Shown here piece after piece: positions 41,931 to 53,338 of a stretch of 64,000 nt of DNA. This DNA comes from Galdieria sulphuraria (Eukaryota; Rhodophyta; Bangiophyceae; Galdieriales; Galdieriaceae): NCBI RefSeq assembly GCF_000341285.1, contig NW_005178470.1, positions 227,450 to 291,449 on the forward strand, read 5' to 3'. Every line of letters starts with the position of its first letter. The stretch's first letter is position 1. Made by a program: the position numbers and the translations under genes. Below the pieces are notes generated by a model, which saw only the letters and a list, made by a program, of their open reading frames with translations, did not search any database and had not been told where the DNA came from.

Positions 41931-43152
41931 AAGTCCCAAAGATATGTCTATTGAAGAAAATGTTCCCATGTTGTTGGAAGATACTGCTTCACTTCAAAAA
42001 GGCTTGTGGAAGGAGAGACCTTTGGACATTGGTTTGAAACTTCCTTGTCGTTGGCGAGACGGGACTTGGCAAGAGGCTGAAATTTTAGAAAGGAAGCAAG
42101 ATAGCGTTTCCAGTGAATTTTTATACTATGTACATTATAGCGGCTTTAATAGACGTTTAGACGAGTGGGTGGATAGTGGTAGAATAGATTGGAAAGCTAT
42201 AGAAGAAGGAAGAGTTCGCTGGAACAAAACTACTTCTAACAAGAAGAAAAAGGATAAAAAACGCAAAAGTTCCGACGATACGGAGAACAGAAAGATAGAA
42301 CCAGCAAAACTAGAGAATATTACTAAAGTGAAAAATGTTGATAGAATTGTATTGGGAAAGTATATTATGGAGACTTGGTACTATAGTCCTCTTCCTCCTG
42401 AATATCATCATTGTTCTACATTATGGGTTTGTGAGTACACACTCAACTTTCTACGCTCGGAAGCTGCACTCAAGCGATATCAACAAAGACACAGCATTCG
42501 AACACCTCCAGGCAATGAAATTTATAGAAAGGATAACATTTCAGTATTTGAAATAGATGGGGCTGTACAGAAATTTTATTGTCGAAACTTGAGTTATTTG
42601 TCAAAGTTCTTTCTAGATCATAAAACTCTGTACTATGATGTGGACCCATTTTGGTTTTACGTGATGTGTGAAGTGGATGAATATGGATGTCATATCGTAG
42701 GTTATTTTAGTAAGGAAAAGGAAAGCGAAGATAATTATAACGTTGCCTGTATCCTAACATTTCCGGCTTATCAACGCAAAGGATATGGAAAATTTCTCAT
42801 TTCATTTTCTTATGAACTTTCTAAACTAGAACAAAAAGTAGGTAGTCCAGAGAAGCCTTTAAGTGATTTGGGCCTATTGAGTTACCGAAGTTACTGGAGT
42901 CAAGTTCTTGTCGATCTATTAAAGAATGAAAAGCAGCCCATTTCCATTCAAGAAATAAGTGAAAGGACGATGATGAAAATGGAAGATATTATTTCTACCT
43001 TACAAGTATTGGGACTTATCCAATACTATGAAGGACAACATGTACTCGATCTTCGTCGAATCGATAATATCAAATTTGGTAGTAAGGGACTACAATGCGA
43101 CTCCTCTTCTATTCGATGGACTCCCAAATTGACAACTTTTATAAATAAGTAG
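41923..43152 (+). CDS. MYST-family histone acetyltransferase (ESA1/TIP60-like)
   Basis: Single exon, 409 residues. A chromo-barrel domain (~35-85: [29 protein letters not shown]) is followed by a basic linker and the MYST catalytic domain. Catalytic Cys in V-A-C-I-L-T-F-P, acetyl-CoA loop Q-R-K-G-Y-G-K, and the glutamate in [11 protein letters not shown] are present. The C2HC zinc-finger position reads C-E-Y-T-L-N-F and lacks most ligands, as in yeast ESA1. The enzyme acetylates H4/H2A in NuA4-type complexes. The start lies 70 bases from the divergent ARL1 start. Confidence 0.92.
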   Translation: MSESPKDMSIEENVPMLLEDTASLQKGLWKERPLDIGLKLPCRWRDGTWQEAEILERKQDSVSSEFLYYVHYSGFNRRLDEWVDSGRIDWKAIEEGRVRWNKTTSNKKKKDKKRKSSDDTENRKIEPAKLENITKVKNVDRIVLGKYIMETWYYSPLPPEYHHCSTLWVCEYTLNFLRSEAALKRYQQRHSIRTPPGNEIYRKDNISVFEIDGAVQKFYCRNLSYLSKFFLDHKTLYYDVDPFWFYVMCEVDEYGCHIVGYFSKEKESEDNYNVACILTFPAYQRKGYGKFLISFSYELSKLEQKVGSPEKPLSDLGLLSYRSYWSQVLVDLLKNEKQPISIQEISERTMMKMEDIISTLQVLGLIQYYEGQHVLDLRRIDNIKFGSKGLQCDSSSIRWTPKLTTFINK

Positions 43153-43180
43153 CAATAAATACAACCATACTAAAGTCTCC

Positions 43181-43645
43181 CTAAGAATTTTTTAAGTCTG
43201 CACTTGGCTCTAACTTTCTTTTCTTGTGCTCTTCTATTTCCCCGCTAGTTTGTCTTGGCTCTTCTTTGTCTCTCTTCCGTTTGCTCTTTCTCTTATGAGT
43301 TTTCTTCAAGTGGGATGGAATCTTCAAAGGTTGTTCTTGTTGTAGCCACTTAGGCTCCGTCACTTGAAAATTACTAGGTAGAAATGCCCTTTTTAGCAAG
43401 TTTTCGTCCAACTGAGCTATAACAGTATTATCTTCTTCATCTGGCCTCTGAGCGATTTCTACAAGGGAACCAACTGGACAACTATAATTTTATCAATACT
43501 ATTCCTTTTATTCATATTAACCCTACCGTGGCTTTGTAACATTCTTATCTCTTAGTACTCCATCCAGATAGTCATTTCGAAAAGTTACCGAAAGTGGACT
43601 ATTCCACAAGTCTGATAGCAAAGAACCCCATAAGTTGTCTTCCAT
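43181..43645 (-). CDS. Small basic, probably nuclear protein of unknown family, 2 exons
   Basis: Exons 43527-43645 and 43181-43481 with a 45-base intron; 139 residues. The N-terminal half is acidic to neutral: M-E-D-N-L-W-G-S-L-L, then S-V-T-F-R-N-D-Y-L-D. The C-terminal half contains a dense Lys/Arg run, H-K-R-K-S-K-R-K-R, that looks like a nuclear localisation signal. The layout (short folded part, then L-P-S-N-F, then a Lys-rich tail) is loosely like Mediator subunit MED19, but I cannot assign it. It is convergent with the MYST gene (28 bases between stops) and divergent from PEX11 (39 bases between starts). Confidence 0.65.
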
Positions 43646-43684
43646 TCTGATGTCCAATCGAAAATTGACTCGAATTGATTGGAG

Positions 43685-44389
43685 ATGGAAACTTGGTCGG
43701 TGTTATTGGCAGATGTAGACAAGAGGGATAAAATCTACAGAACTATTCAGTATCTTTGTAAGTTATATTGTGGTTTACCTTATGGAAGTGCAGAAACTAA
43801 GTTAGGTGTACGAAAGTTGGCAAAAGTTCTTTCTTCTGCAAGACAAGTCTTACGCCTTGGCAAATCTTTTCTAGTGTGGAACAAAATTCGTAGTCAACCC
43901 AAGATGGTTGACCCAATTTCCTTCTCTTTGATAAGGCTGAGTGACTTTTCATTTATGCTTTATTTTTTGTACGATAATATTGCCTGGTTATTTCGCTCTG
44001 GGTTGATTGTTGGAAAGGAAAAAGGACCTCGACGAAAAGCTACCGAATTTTACTTGAGTGGTGCAGCTTTCAATCTTTTAGAAAATACAAGACAGCTTTT
44101 GAAAATTGTATTTATGGAGCGTCATTATTCTTCAAGTGAACACAGTCAGAATGAAATGATGGGAGAACAGCATTTCTCAGCACAGATGAAGCATGATAGG
44201 ATATGGAAACAGCGACTATATTTGACAATATGTATATGTATCCGTCTCATTCTGGATATTATTGTGGCATTGAATATTCTTCGAGATGACTCCAAAGATA
44301 CTATCTTTAATGGCATTTGTGGTTCCTTATCTTCCATCATTGCCTTTTATATATCATGGCCAGTGAAGAAAAGCATTTCATCGGAATAA
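43685..44389 (+). CDS. PEX11: PEX11-like peroxisome proliferation protein
   Basis: Single exon, 234 residues from the ATG at 43685; the upstream in-frame codon is TTG. The amphipathic N-terminal helix has D-K-R-D-K-I-Y-R-T-I-Q-Y-L-C-K-L, matching PEX11. G-V-R-K-L-A-K-V-L-S-S-A-R-Q-V-L-R-L-G-K follows, then membrane segments near 90-115 and 185-230. PEX11 bends and elongates the peroxisomal membrane. The DnaG gene begins 21 bases after its stop on the same strand. Confidence 0.88.
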   Translation: METWSVLLADVDKRDKIYRTIQYLCKLYCGLPYGSAETKLGVRKLAKVLSSARQVLRLGKSFLVWNKIRSQPKMVDPISFSLIRLSDFSFMLYFLYDNIAWLFRSGLIVGKEKGPRRKATEFYLSGAAFNLLENTRQLLKIVFMERHYSSSEHSQNEMMGEQHFSAQMKHDRIWKQRLYLTICICIRLILDIIVALNILRDDSKDTIFNGICGSLSSIIAFYISWPVKKSISSE

Positions 44390-44410
44390 AAGAAAATCAT
44401 TGACTGATTG

Positions 44411-46785
44411 ATGTATTTATTAACCTTTCTAAACGTGGGTACACAGACAGTATTGGAAAAGAGACCACTTTTATTAATAGATAAGAGTTTTTATAGTCAT
44501 CCGTTGAGGAAAGCACTCTTCAAAGTTTACGAGTGCTCTACGACGTGGAACTCAATCAACAATATACACAAACAACGACCGCCGCCTTTTTTACCCAGAC
44601 AAGCGAGTTTCGAAGTCTTCTGTGTTGACCAAGAAACTATTCAAACTGTCAAAGAGAAATGGGACTTTTTCAAGTTGGTTTCTTCTGTTGTGAAGCTGAA
44701 ACCTAGCGGAAATAACTTTGTTGGAAGTTGCCCTTTTCACAACGACGAAAACCCTTCCTTTTCCATCAATAACGAGAAAAAACTTTTTCATTGTTTTGCT
44801 TGCGGAGCCGCTGGTGACATCATATCCTTTGTGATGCGCTTGGAGAATCTCACTTTTACAGATGCTGTGAAGAAACTTCAAAACGATGCAGTGAAAAATG
44901 ATTCTATCCATCAGGACAATGATAGGAAAGTTGCTGCACAAAGAAAGGAGTCAAAAAAGACTTGTACCGTGCCTAAACGGAAAAGAAACTCTGCTCTTCG
45001 CAAGATTAAAGACGCTTTATCGAGTGCGTCGGATTTCTATCATCAGTACCTGAGAAAAGACACAGAAAGAGTTTTAGAAGCTCGAATGTATTTATTAGAG
45101 AGGGGCTTTTCAGAGTCGCTTATCCATCAGTTCCAAATAGGTTATGCACCTCTTGGCTCAAGTGAGCTGGTTAGTTATTTGTTGAGCAAAGGATTTTCTT
45201 CCGATGTCATTTTGGAGTCAGGCTTAGGAGTTGCTAGCAAATATGGAACAGGTTTATTTGATACGTTTCGAGACCGCATCGTGGTTCCTTTACGAGACCA
45301 TGAAGGTCAAGTCATTGCCTTTGGTGGCCGTGTGTTTCCTTATAAAGGCAATGAAGAGGGTCAGAAACCTACTTTTGGACCTAAATATCTCAATTCTTCT
45401 GAGACTCGTGTGTTTAAAAAGAGTGAAGTTTTGTTTGGTGCCGAATATATATTTCAACAGGAAGAGAAACCTGAACAAGTGGTCATTGTGGAAGGATATT
45501 TTGATGTTCTTACTATGCATCAAGCAGGCATTTGGTATGCAACAGCTTCTTTAGGAACAGCTTTAAGTTTGCGTCAAATAGAAATTGCAGCAAAACTTTC
45601 CAAAACGAAAAAGGTAGTTTTGAACTTTGATAATGATATTGCTGGTCATACGGCTGCATGTCGTACTGCCGATCATTTATTAGAAGCTGCCAGTAGAAGA
45701 GGCATTCAATTGTTTATTGCTTTACTTCCCGAAGGTGTGAAGGATGCCGATGAGTTTATTCGTTTATATAGTGCAACAGATTATATTCAAAGGGTATTGA
45801 AGAATGCCATACCTTTGGTAGAATGGCGAGCCAAAATCACTCTACAAGATTATGATGGTAGTATCGAGAGCCGAACTCGGTGTATAGAGATATTAGGAAA
45901 TCTGTTTTCCAAGATTGGAACTGTTTCGTATCGATCTCATTTGGCGCATTACTTTGCAGAACAAATTACTCAACATGTTGAAGATCCCAATTTGGTTGTT
46001 TTTACAGAAGACCAAATTCTTCGCATAGTGAGAAACTTACGAGCAAGACGTCCTTGTGTCAAACATGAAAGTTCAAAAGGTTTGTTTAGAACAGATACGA
46101 TAGAAGAAGACTCCTCCCAAGTATTAGTTCCCTTTAGCTCATCCTATGATGATTCTTCTGGCATTCGATTTGTCGAAGAGTTTTTTTTACGCATCATGAT
46201 TCATTTTGCTTCTGTTCGTCAACGCTGTACGGAAGTGGTATACAAAGGTCGATTTCGTTTCTCTGATTCCAGTCTTTGGGACCTTTGGAAGTGGTTGGCT
46301 CGTAATGGATTGGAAACATATTCTCAATTGAATGCAGAAAAGTTGAGTATTGCTTTGGAAGCTGAAGAAGCAGAGTTGTATCAACGACATGCCCATTTAT
46401 TTTCAGTAGATGAGCATCTTCTATTAGAAGTGATGGATCCAGAGGAAGCAGTCGAATCCTCAGTAAGCTAGTGTATTTATTCAACAATTCATTTATGTCT
46501 TCTTAGGTTGTATATATGCAACGTTTGGAACGAGAGGATAGATGTAAGCGGTTATTGACTCGATGGAAGGAAATAGGAGATGAAATGAATAACAACAACA
46601 ACAACAACAATAATAATAATACGAATAATAGAAAGAATAGATTAGAAATATGTAAAAGTGAACAAGAAAGTATTATGGAGGCGGTAAAGGCAGAGCGTGA
46701 GGCTCTTAAAGAATTGAAAGACATGAGACGAAATTGGATTCAACAAATATTGAATAATGCCAAGGCTTGTAGGAAACAAACATGA
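44411..46785 (+). CDS. dnaG: Bacterial-type DNA primase DnaG, probably plastid, 2 exons
   Basis: Exons 44411-46462 and 46507-46785 with a 44-base intron; 776 residues. Without splicing the frame ends at 46471. The second exon looks separate but continues the helical C-terminal domain. Residues 1-~75 form an organelle extension. A CHC2 zinc finger (C107, H110, C128, C131; C-P-F-H and C-F-A-C-G) is followed by the primase core. The Toprim region has V-V-I-V-E-G-Y-F-D-V and N-F-D-N-D-I-A-G. The C-terminal helicase-binding part carries 11 consecutive Asn. Plastid DNA replication in red algae uses DnaG with a plastid-encoded DnaB helicase (known of the group). The location is inferred from the extension. 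Confidence 0.9.
46588..46620 (+). repeat. Coding poly-Asn tract (AAY)11 in DnaG
   Basis: Eleven consecutive Asn codons, an AAC run then an AAT run, lie in exon 2 of the primase gene. Such a trinucleotide run is likely to vary in length between strains. Confidence 0.9.
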
Positions 46786-46857
46786 GGGGCCTTTTCCGTC
46801 GCTTCAAGGACGCTTTGATTTTCTTATTTTTTGGGAATTGGTTTGAGGTATCACTGA

Positions 46858-47307
<450 letters not shown>

Positions 47308-47783
47308 AGGATTTCTTTTTTATCTGCCAATATTTTCTTTCTTTGAAGAGATAAAGTATGCGGTCAAGAAAAGATAACATGGCTAGGTTGGAATGAATGA
47401 GTCCTCTGAAAAAGTATCTAGTCCATATGTTGTAACCAAATAGTTTAGAATACTTGTGAATTTGTGTCACAAACTGCCAAGTTTTAAAAACTTTGAATAT
47501 TTTAAAGTATGAAAAGTTTACAGTTGGTTGAGTAAAACTGGAGTTGTTAACCACAAGAAAAAGTTGCAAAGGATCTCAGCAAGTTTTGTTCTCAACTTGT
47601 CCTTATTGTTTTGAAATAAATAGTTGATAGGGGAACTTTTCGTCAATCTAGAAAAACTAAGACTTTTAAAGTGTGTAAAGTTAATGGAACGACAATAAAA
47701 TATCTCTCGAGTCATACTATCAAGACCTTTTACAAAAACTCCATTGCCTACATTGAATATAAGAAATTCTTCCGTCTTATTCA
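47308..47783. other. Intergenic stretch, no gene seen
   Basis: About 476 AT-rich bases between the ubiquitin-L40 gene and p24 copy 2. Minus-strand ORFs here start at non-ATG codons and show no domain. No regulatory motif was recognised. Confidence 0.5.
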
Positions 47784-48602
47784 ATGTCGTCAACTCGTTG
47801 GCTAACTTTATTTTCTCTTGTTTTTATTTTCCTTTTATACATTCAGACTAGCATCGCTTTTGAGTTTTATTTAAATAAAAATGCAAAGCTATGCTTCACA
47901 GAACAGCTAACTTCCAATACCAAAGTAAGGAAAAGTTTGGTTTGGTCTTATTCTTTAGTTGACCACGTATAGGTGAGTGGTGAGTATGCGGTTGCTGGTA
48001 GCGAGGGAACGATGAGTGTAGATCTTACAGTAAGTATATTCGCCTTTTTTATTCTTCTTGAACAAGTTGTATGACTTGTCCAGGTCATAGGTCCTGACCG
48101 ACGTGACTACTTTTCCAAATTGGGTATTGAGTCAGGACGCTTTACTTTCAAAACTCCAAAACATCCTATTTTGAAGCCTGAAGATGCGAAATATGCCGCT
48201 GACGAACATTTTCCTCCAGCTGTTTATCATTTCTGCTTTAGTGCTCGTTCATTGCCAGAAAATATCGAAGCCAATGCCCATCAACCTCAAGTTGTGACAA
48301 GAAGAAGAGTCTCTTTGAAGGTGGATGTGTTGCCAACAGAAAGAGATTATGCAAGGTTAGCCAAGGAAGAGCATTTGAACTCTTTGGAAGTTGCTTTAAG
48401 GAGAATTGAAGACGAAATACGACAGTTTTCCAATGAACTTGATATTTTAAGTTCTCGAGAACAGACCATGAGAAATATCAATGAAATAACCAATTCAAGA
48501 GTAACTTGGTTGGGTATCTTTAATGTTTTAGTAATGATAGCTGCAGGTATATATGAAATGTATCATATGAAGAATTACTTCCGACATAAGAAGCTGATAT
48601 AA
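47784..48602 (+). CDS. p24 (EMP24/GP25L/TMED) cargo receptor, copy 2, 3 exons
   Basis: Exons 47784-47924, 47973-48029 and 48084-48602; introns of 48 and 54 bases; 238 residues. Signal peptide (L-F-S-L-V-F-I-F-L-L-Y), GOLD domain cysteines in K-L-C-F-T-E and Y-H-F-C-F, coiled coil H-L-N-S-L-E-V-A-L-R-R-I-E-D, one membrane helix, and tail Y-F-R-H-K-K-L-I. Both introns fall at the same aligned positions as in copy 1 at 10.9-11.7 kb, and the middle exon is 57 bases in both. The joined protein matches copy 1 through T-S-N-T-K-V and M-S-V-D-L. Confidence 0.93.
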
Positions 48603-48670
48603 TAACGATAACCAATAAAGGACTTGAATACAAGTTAGCCAACATTTATCATTTCTTTTCATAGTGTTTC

Positions 48671-49969
48671 CTATAAAAGTACTAAACCCAACTCTGAAGG
48701 AGACAAAGTCCAGCATCGCCAATTGTATAAATAATAATGTAGAAAACCATCGCCAGGATGAAATTTTAGTTGTTTAAAAAAAGTTTCATTTTCCATCAAA
48801 TCTAAAGCGTTGAATACATCGAAGCCTTCTTGTTTTGCTAATATCAACGCATTCTGCATCAGAGACTCTAAAGGTACACTTGTTGCAACATTATAAAATG
48901 AATAAGCTGCTCTTAAACTCTTATATTTCTCATGTTTAATAACAGTCGAAGGTAACTCATAGAAACTTATCAAATCGGTCACCATACCATTTTCATTCTT
49001 TAAAATATAGCTATAGATGACATTCTTCCTCGGTAGGAACCAATGAGAAAATTCTTCCAATGAAAATGAAATAGAAAACTTGAATCTTTTCAAATATTGT
49101 TCAAGCAAGTCACGTGCAGAAGATACATGTTGCAAACTTAAAGGTTCCAATCCTACAATGGTAATGTCTTCAGGAAGCGCATACAATTTGATAGTTCGAC
49201 TAAGTGTCATTCGAGGTCCTAAACGAGAGAATCCAACTTGTATCAACTTTTTCGGATTCAAAGAACGATGATAATAGCGACAACGAGCAACTGGACGAGG
49301 AAGAACTACACCAGCTGTATAAACTGCTTGAAATATACCGCTTCGATTGACTCTTCTCGTAATTTCTTTGATTAAAACTGGTGCTAGTCGTTTGTTTCTC
49401 AACTTTTTATGAATACAAAGAAAGTTGATTTCTACCACTTGTAATTGTTGTCCCTTAATATATATCATCGAAGGAATGGCACTAATAAAAGCCACAAGGC
49501 GTTTACTAGAAACTGTTCGTACACCAACGTGCCAATCTTTTCTCCAACCAGGCGCTCTTAAAGCCCAATAAAGAAAAGAACCACTATAATCAAAACGAAA
49601 CATGGCATCCTCATCTTCCACATAATTTGCATTCAAAAGTTGATACAGTTCTTCCAATTCCTCCTGATTCTCAATATCACACTCTGTCCACTCAAATTGT
49701 GGCAATAATGTATAGGGTTGCTTACGAATGTCCTCAGGATCCTTGTTAGGTTCAATAGGGCCTTCATCTAAAGCAATGGTCTGTTCTTCCAACTGAGGAA
49801 CTGGCTGAGTACTCCAAAACTTATGTATACTACCGGTGGATAACTCTTCTCTGTCAGGAGACTGGATTGTAAGTTGACGAATAAGTTGAGTAATCTCAGG
49901 GCTTGACATATTGGAGTTTTGGCGATCGGCGTTATTATTATTTTGTTTTTGTATGTTGTCCTGTTCCAT
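48671..49969 (-). CDS. NMT: Glycylpeptide N-tetradecanoyltransferase (N-myristoyltransferase)
   Basis: Single exon, 432 residues from the ATG at 49969. After an Asn-rich N-terminus comes the usual N-terminal motif H-K-F-W-S-T-Q-P-V-P. Y-T-L-L-P-Q-F-E-W, the acyl-CoA region E-I-N-F-L-C-I-H-K-K-L-R-N-K-R-L-A-P-V-L, and the C-terminal Y-L-Y-N-W-R-C follow. The protein ends G-L-V-L-L, consistent with the C-terminal carboxylate needed for catalysis in this family. It would myristoylate ARF-family proteins such as the ARL1 encoded 8 kb away. Confidence 0.96.
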   Translation of the reverse strand: MEQDNIQKQNNNNADRQNSNMSSPEITQLIRQLTIQSPDREELSTGSIHKFWSTQPVPQLEEQTIALDEGPIEPNKDPEDIRKQPYTLLPQFEWTECDIENQEELEELYQLLNANYVEDEDAMFRFDYSGSFLYWALRAPGWRKDWHVGVRTVSSKRLVAFISAIPSMIYIKGQQLQVVEINFLCIHKKLRNKRLAPVLIKEITRRVNRSGIFQAVYTAGVVLPRPVARCRYYHRSLNPKKLIQVGFSRLGPRMTLSRTIKLYALPEDITIVGLEPLSLQHVSSARDLLEQYLKRFKFSISFSLEEFSHWFLPRKNVIYSYILKNENGMVTDLISFYELPSTVIKHEKYKSLRAAYSFYNVATSVPLESLMQNALILAKQEGFDVFNALDLMENETFFKQLKFHPGDGFLHYYLYNWRCWTLSPSELGLVLL

Positions 49970-50018
49970 CACTATCAATAAGAATAATATACGCACAATA
50001 ATTTCTCAAAATTGGAAA

Positions 50019-53000
50019 ATGTGGATTGAAAAGCCAAAGTTTGATACTCGTCAATATCGAGCATTGTGTCTAAACAACGAGTTGCGTGTTTTGTTGATAT
50101 CCGATGCTGAAAGTGAAAAGGCAGCGGCTGCTTTAAATGTATCCGTCGGTTACTTTTCAGATCCTCCACAAATCCCAGGCTTAGCACACTTACTGGAGCA
50201 CTTATTATTTCTTGGTTCAGAGAAGTATCCAGATGAAAGTGAATATCATCTTTACTTATCACAGCATGGTGGAACTTGTAACGCTTTTACAGCTGAAGAA
50301 AATACTTGTTTTCATTTTGACGTAACTGACCAAAGGTTATCCGGAGCACTGGATCGTTTTGCACAGTTCTTTATTGCTCCTCTTTTAAAAGAAGAGGTTT
50401 ATGAAAGAGAAGTTAGAGCAGTTGACTCGGAACACTACAAAAATATATTGAATGACTCTAGACGTTTTTTTCAAGTCTTCAAATGCGTTGCAGCAGAACC
50501 GAGACATCCCTTGGCCAAGTTTGGCACGGGAAATCATGAAACTCTCTACAAGAAACCACGAACTGAACAAGTTGATGTTGTCAAGTGCTTGAAAGAATTC
50601 CACTCGACTTTTTATTCTTCTAATCTCATGACTTTGTGTGTACTGAGCAGACAAAGTTTGGACAATTTGGAACAGTTGGTCGTGCCCTTATTTTCTTCCG
50701 TACCTAATCGTTCGGTTCTTGCCCCGTATACTTCCTATCAAGACTTGAGTGTATTTAAAAAGGATGGATTGGGCAGTGTCTGTAAATTAGTTCCCGTTCA
50801 AGATCGACGAACTTTGCAAATAAGTTGGCCGTTTCCAGAACTTTTTTCGAAATATGAGAAGAAACCAGTAAGAATTGTTTTTGGATGAAAAATGTATAGA
50901 CTCATTGCTTTTAGGAACATTATTTGTCTCATTTACTAGGTCATGAAAGTAAAGGCAGTTTATACTATTTGTTAAAAGAGAAAGGTTGGATAAACAACTT
51001 GAGTTGTGGTCCAGATTTGATGTTACAAACTTTTTCAACCTTTGGAATGACAATAGAACTTACCGAAATGGGTTTAGTTCATGTAGAAGACATTTTATAT
51101 TATACATATGAATATGTGGATTGTATTCGAAATAGCAATTTTCCAAGCCATATTTTTGAGGAATCTCAAAAGCTTGAAGAGCTTCGGTTTCATTTTCAAG
51201 TAATATTATTTGACCACACCATCATTGATTTTCATTGACATTGTAATAGGAAAGATCCGAGCCTCTCAATGAAGTGGTTAAAAATGCTTTAAATATGCAA
51301 TACTATCCTTTGTCCAAAATATTAAGTGGTCCTTACTTGATTCATTCATTTGATGCCAACTTGATACTTTCTTTGTTGGAAGATATGGTTCCTTCCAAAA
51401 TGTGTGTTATGCTATCCTCAAAGACTTTTGAAGGCTTGTTGGATGAAAGAGAACCTTGGTATGGAACATATTATGGTAAATTTCCACTTTCTGGTGATCT
51501 ATTGTTTCAATTATCATCAGTGAGGAAGAACGAAGAAGAAGACAATTTATATTTGCCATCACCGAATCCTTTTATTCCTGGCGACTTTTCTCTCAAGTGT
51601 CAACCAGGTATTCCATCAGAAAGCCAGTCTGATAAGAAGGACTTTGTTGAAAATGGACCAAAGCAGATTCGAAAGGATGCTATTTGGACCATTCATCATC
51701 AGTTGGATGATAGATTCCAAAGGCCTAAAGTACACTTGTACTTTTTTATACATTCTGCATATTTTCACTTTTCTCCTCGCCAAGCATTATTCTCAAAACT
51801 GTATTGTTTATTTTTAGAAGATATTTTAAATGAATATGGTTACTATGCACAACTTGCTGGAATTCATTATCAATTGGACATTACAAATGAAGGGTTGATA
51901 TTGTTTGTTGGAGGATATAACGATCGAATTTCCAACTTTGTGTTACAAATTTTTGAAGAAATGGTACATTTTCGATGGAAACGTGAACACTGGCATATCA
52001 AAAAAGATTTATTAAAGAGACAGCTGGAAAATTCTTTGAAAAGAGAGCCATTTCACCTTGCCTTGCAGGAGTGGAAGTGTTTGGTCATTGAATCACAATT
52101 GCACTTGGATGATCTTTTGGAAAGTGTTGATTTAGCATCTGAAAATGATATCGACAGTTTTCATGCAAAAATGTTTGAACAAGTCCATTTAGAAGCATTG
52201 ATGTATGGCAATATTTTACAAGAAGAGGCTTTAGAGATGAGTCATCGGATATCCTCCATTTTGCCAGTTAGACAAGGTTTAAAAGAGCAAGCTTGGCCAG
52301 TAAAGCGAATTGTACAGATTCCTTTGTTGAATAAGAAAGATAGACATTCGTCGTCAGATAGCTTGACCGATATGGGTATCCATTTTATCAAAAATGCTCG
52401 TCTTCAAGATGAAGAAAATGGTGCAGTTTTATTATATTTCCAAGTTGATCAACAGGAACTTTATTCTCATGTGATTTTGGAACTTTTGGAACAAATCATG
52501 TCAAAACATTGTTTCGATGATTTGCGCACAACTCAACAACTCGGTTATGTTGTTGCGACAAGGGTAAAATATGTCCTCGTCATCAAAGAGTATAATGTAA
52601 CTATTCATTTTCTAGGCTATTATGATGAGCGAAATAGCTGGTCTACTAATTATTGTTCAGTCTTCCGCATACTCTACACATTATGTAGAGAAGAAGATTC
52701 AATTGTTCCTTGAGAATTTTTACGAGAATGTTCTGAAGAAAGGGTTAACAGAAGATGAACTTGCAGATTACTTGCAGGCGTTGAGATCTGAGAAATTGGA
52801 ACCTGCAAAACGTTTAAGTCAACAGGCCGCTTGGTTTTGGTCAGAAATAAGTTCCCATTCATATTACTATACTCGTTTTGTTGATGAAGCAGCGTGTTTG
52901 AACGACATTTCCAGAAATGACTTGTTGAATTGTTTTCATCGCTATTTTCTAAGTGATGAACAACGTCGTATTACAGTTCATATACAGAGCAATAAGGCAG

Positions 53001-53119
53001 CACAAGACAGTATCACATATAGCAGCGTTTTTACAGATGCTACTCTATTTAAAAGGAGTCAATTCATTTACCCAATAAGACAGCTTTTGAAATTAACAAA
53101 TGAGAAAATTTCCCAATAG
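50019..53119 (+). CDS. IDE: Insulin-degrading-enzyme-like M16 metallopeptidase, 4 exons
   Basis: Exons 50019-50867, 50915-51199, 51250-52563 and 52616-53119; introns of 47, 50 and 52 bases; 983 residues, as in IDE. Start chosen at M-W-I-E-K-P-K-F; an in-frame ATG at 49953 is possible but overlaps the NMT start region. The inverted zinc motif H-L-L-E-H is at 57-61 with the distal E in E-R-E-V-R-A-V-D-S-E-H. Also F-G-T-G-N, P-S/N-P-F-I-P-G-D-F and, in the C-terminal half, F-D-D-L-R-T-T-Q-Q-L-G-Y-V-V. The enzyme degrades short peptides in the cytosol and organelles. No clear targeting signal is present with this start. Confidence 0.93.
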
Positions 53120-53338
53120 AATCAAAGATTGGCTCTACAATCTTGCATAAGAAGCTGTTTTTTTAACAGTTTAAGGTTTTGTTTTCCAAAAAGAACAAAG
53201 GTTAGATGTTTAAAAGACAATAGCGAAGAAAAATATCTTTACATTCATTTTTCAAAACTGAACACTTTATAAATATTTTCAAGTTTGACCAATAAAATGA
53301 AAGCACTGGAATCAAAAAGAAGACCTTGTTATCAAGCT

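Noticed and set aside
42421-42530. Loss of the MYST zinc finger as a novelty
   Set aside because: Yeast ESA1 has a similarly ligand-poor finger, so this is known variation.
46516-46785. Separate Asn-rich 89-codon protein
   Set aside because: A canonical 44-base intron joins it in phase to dnaG, and its helical sequence continues the primase C-terminus.
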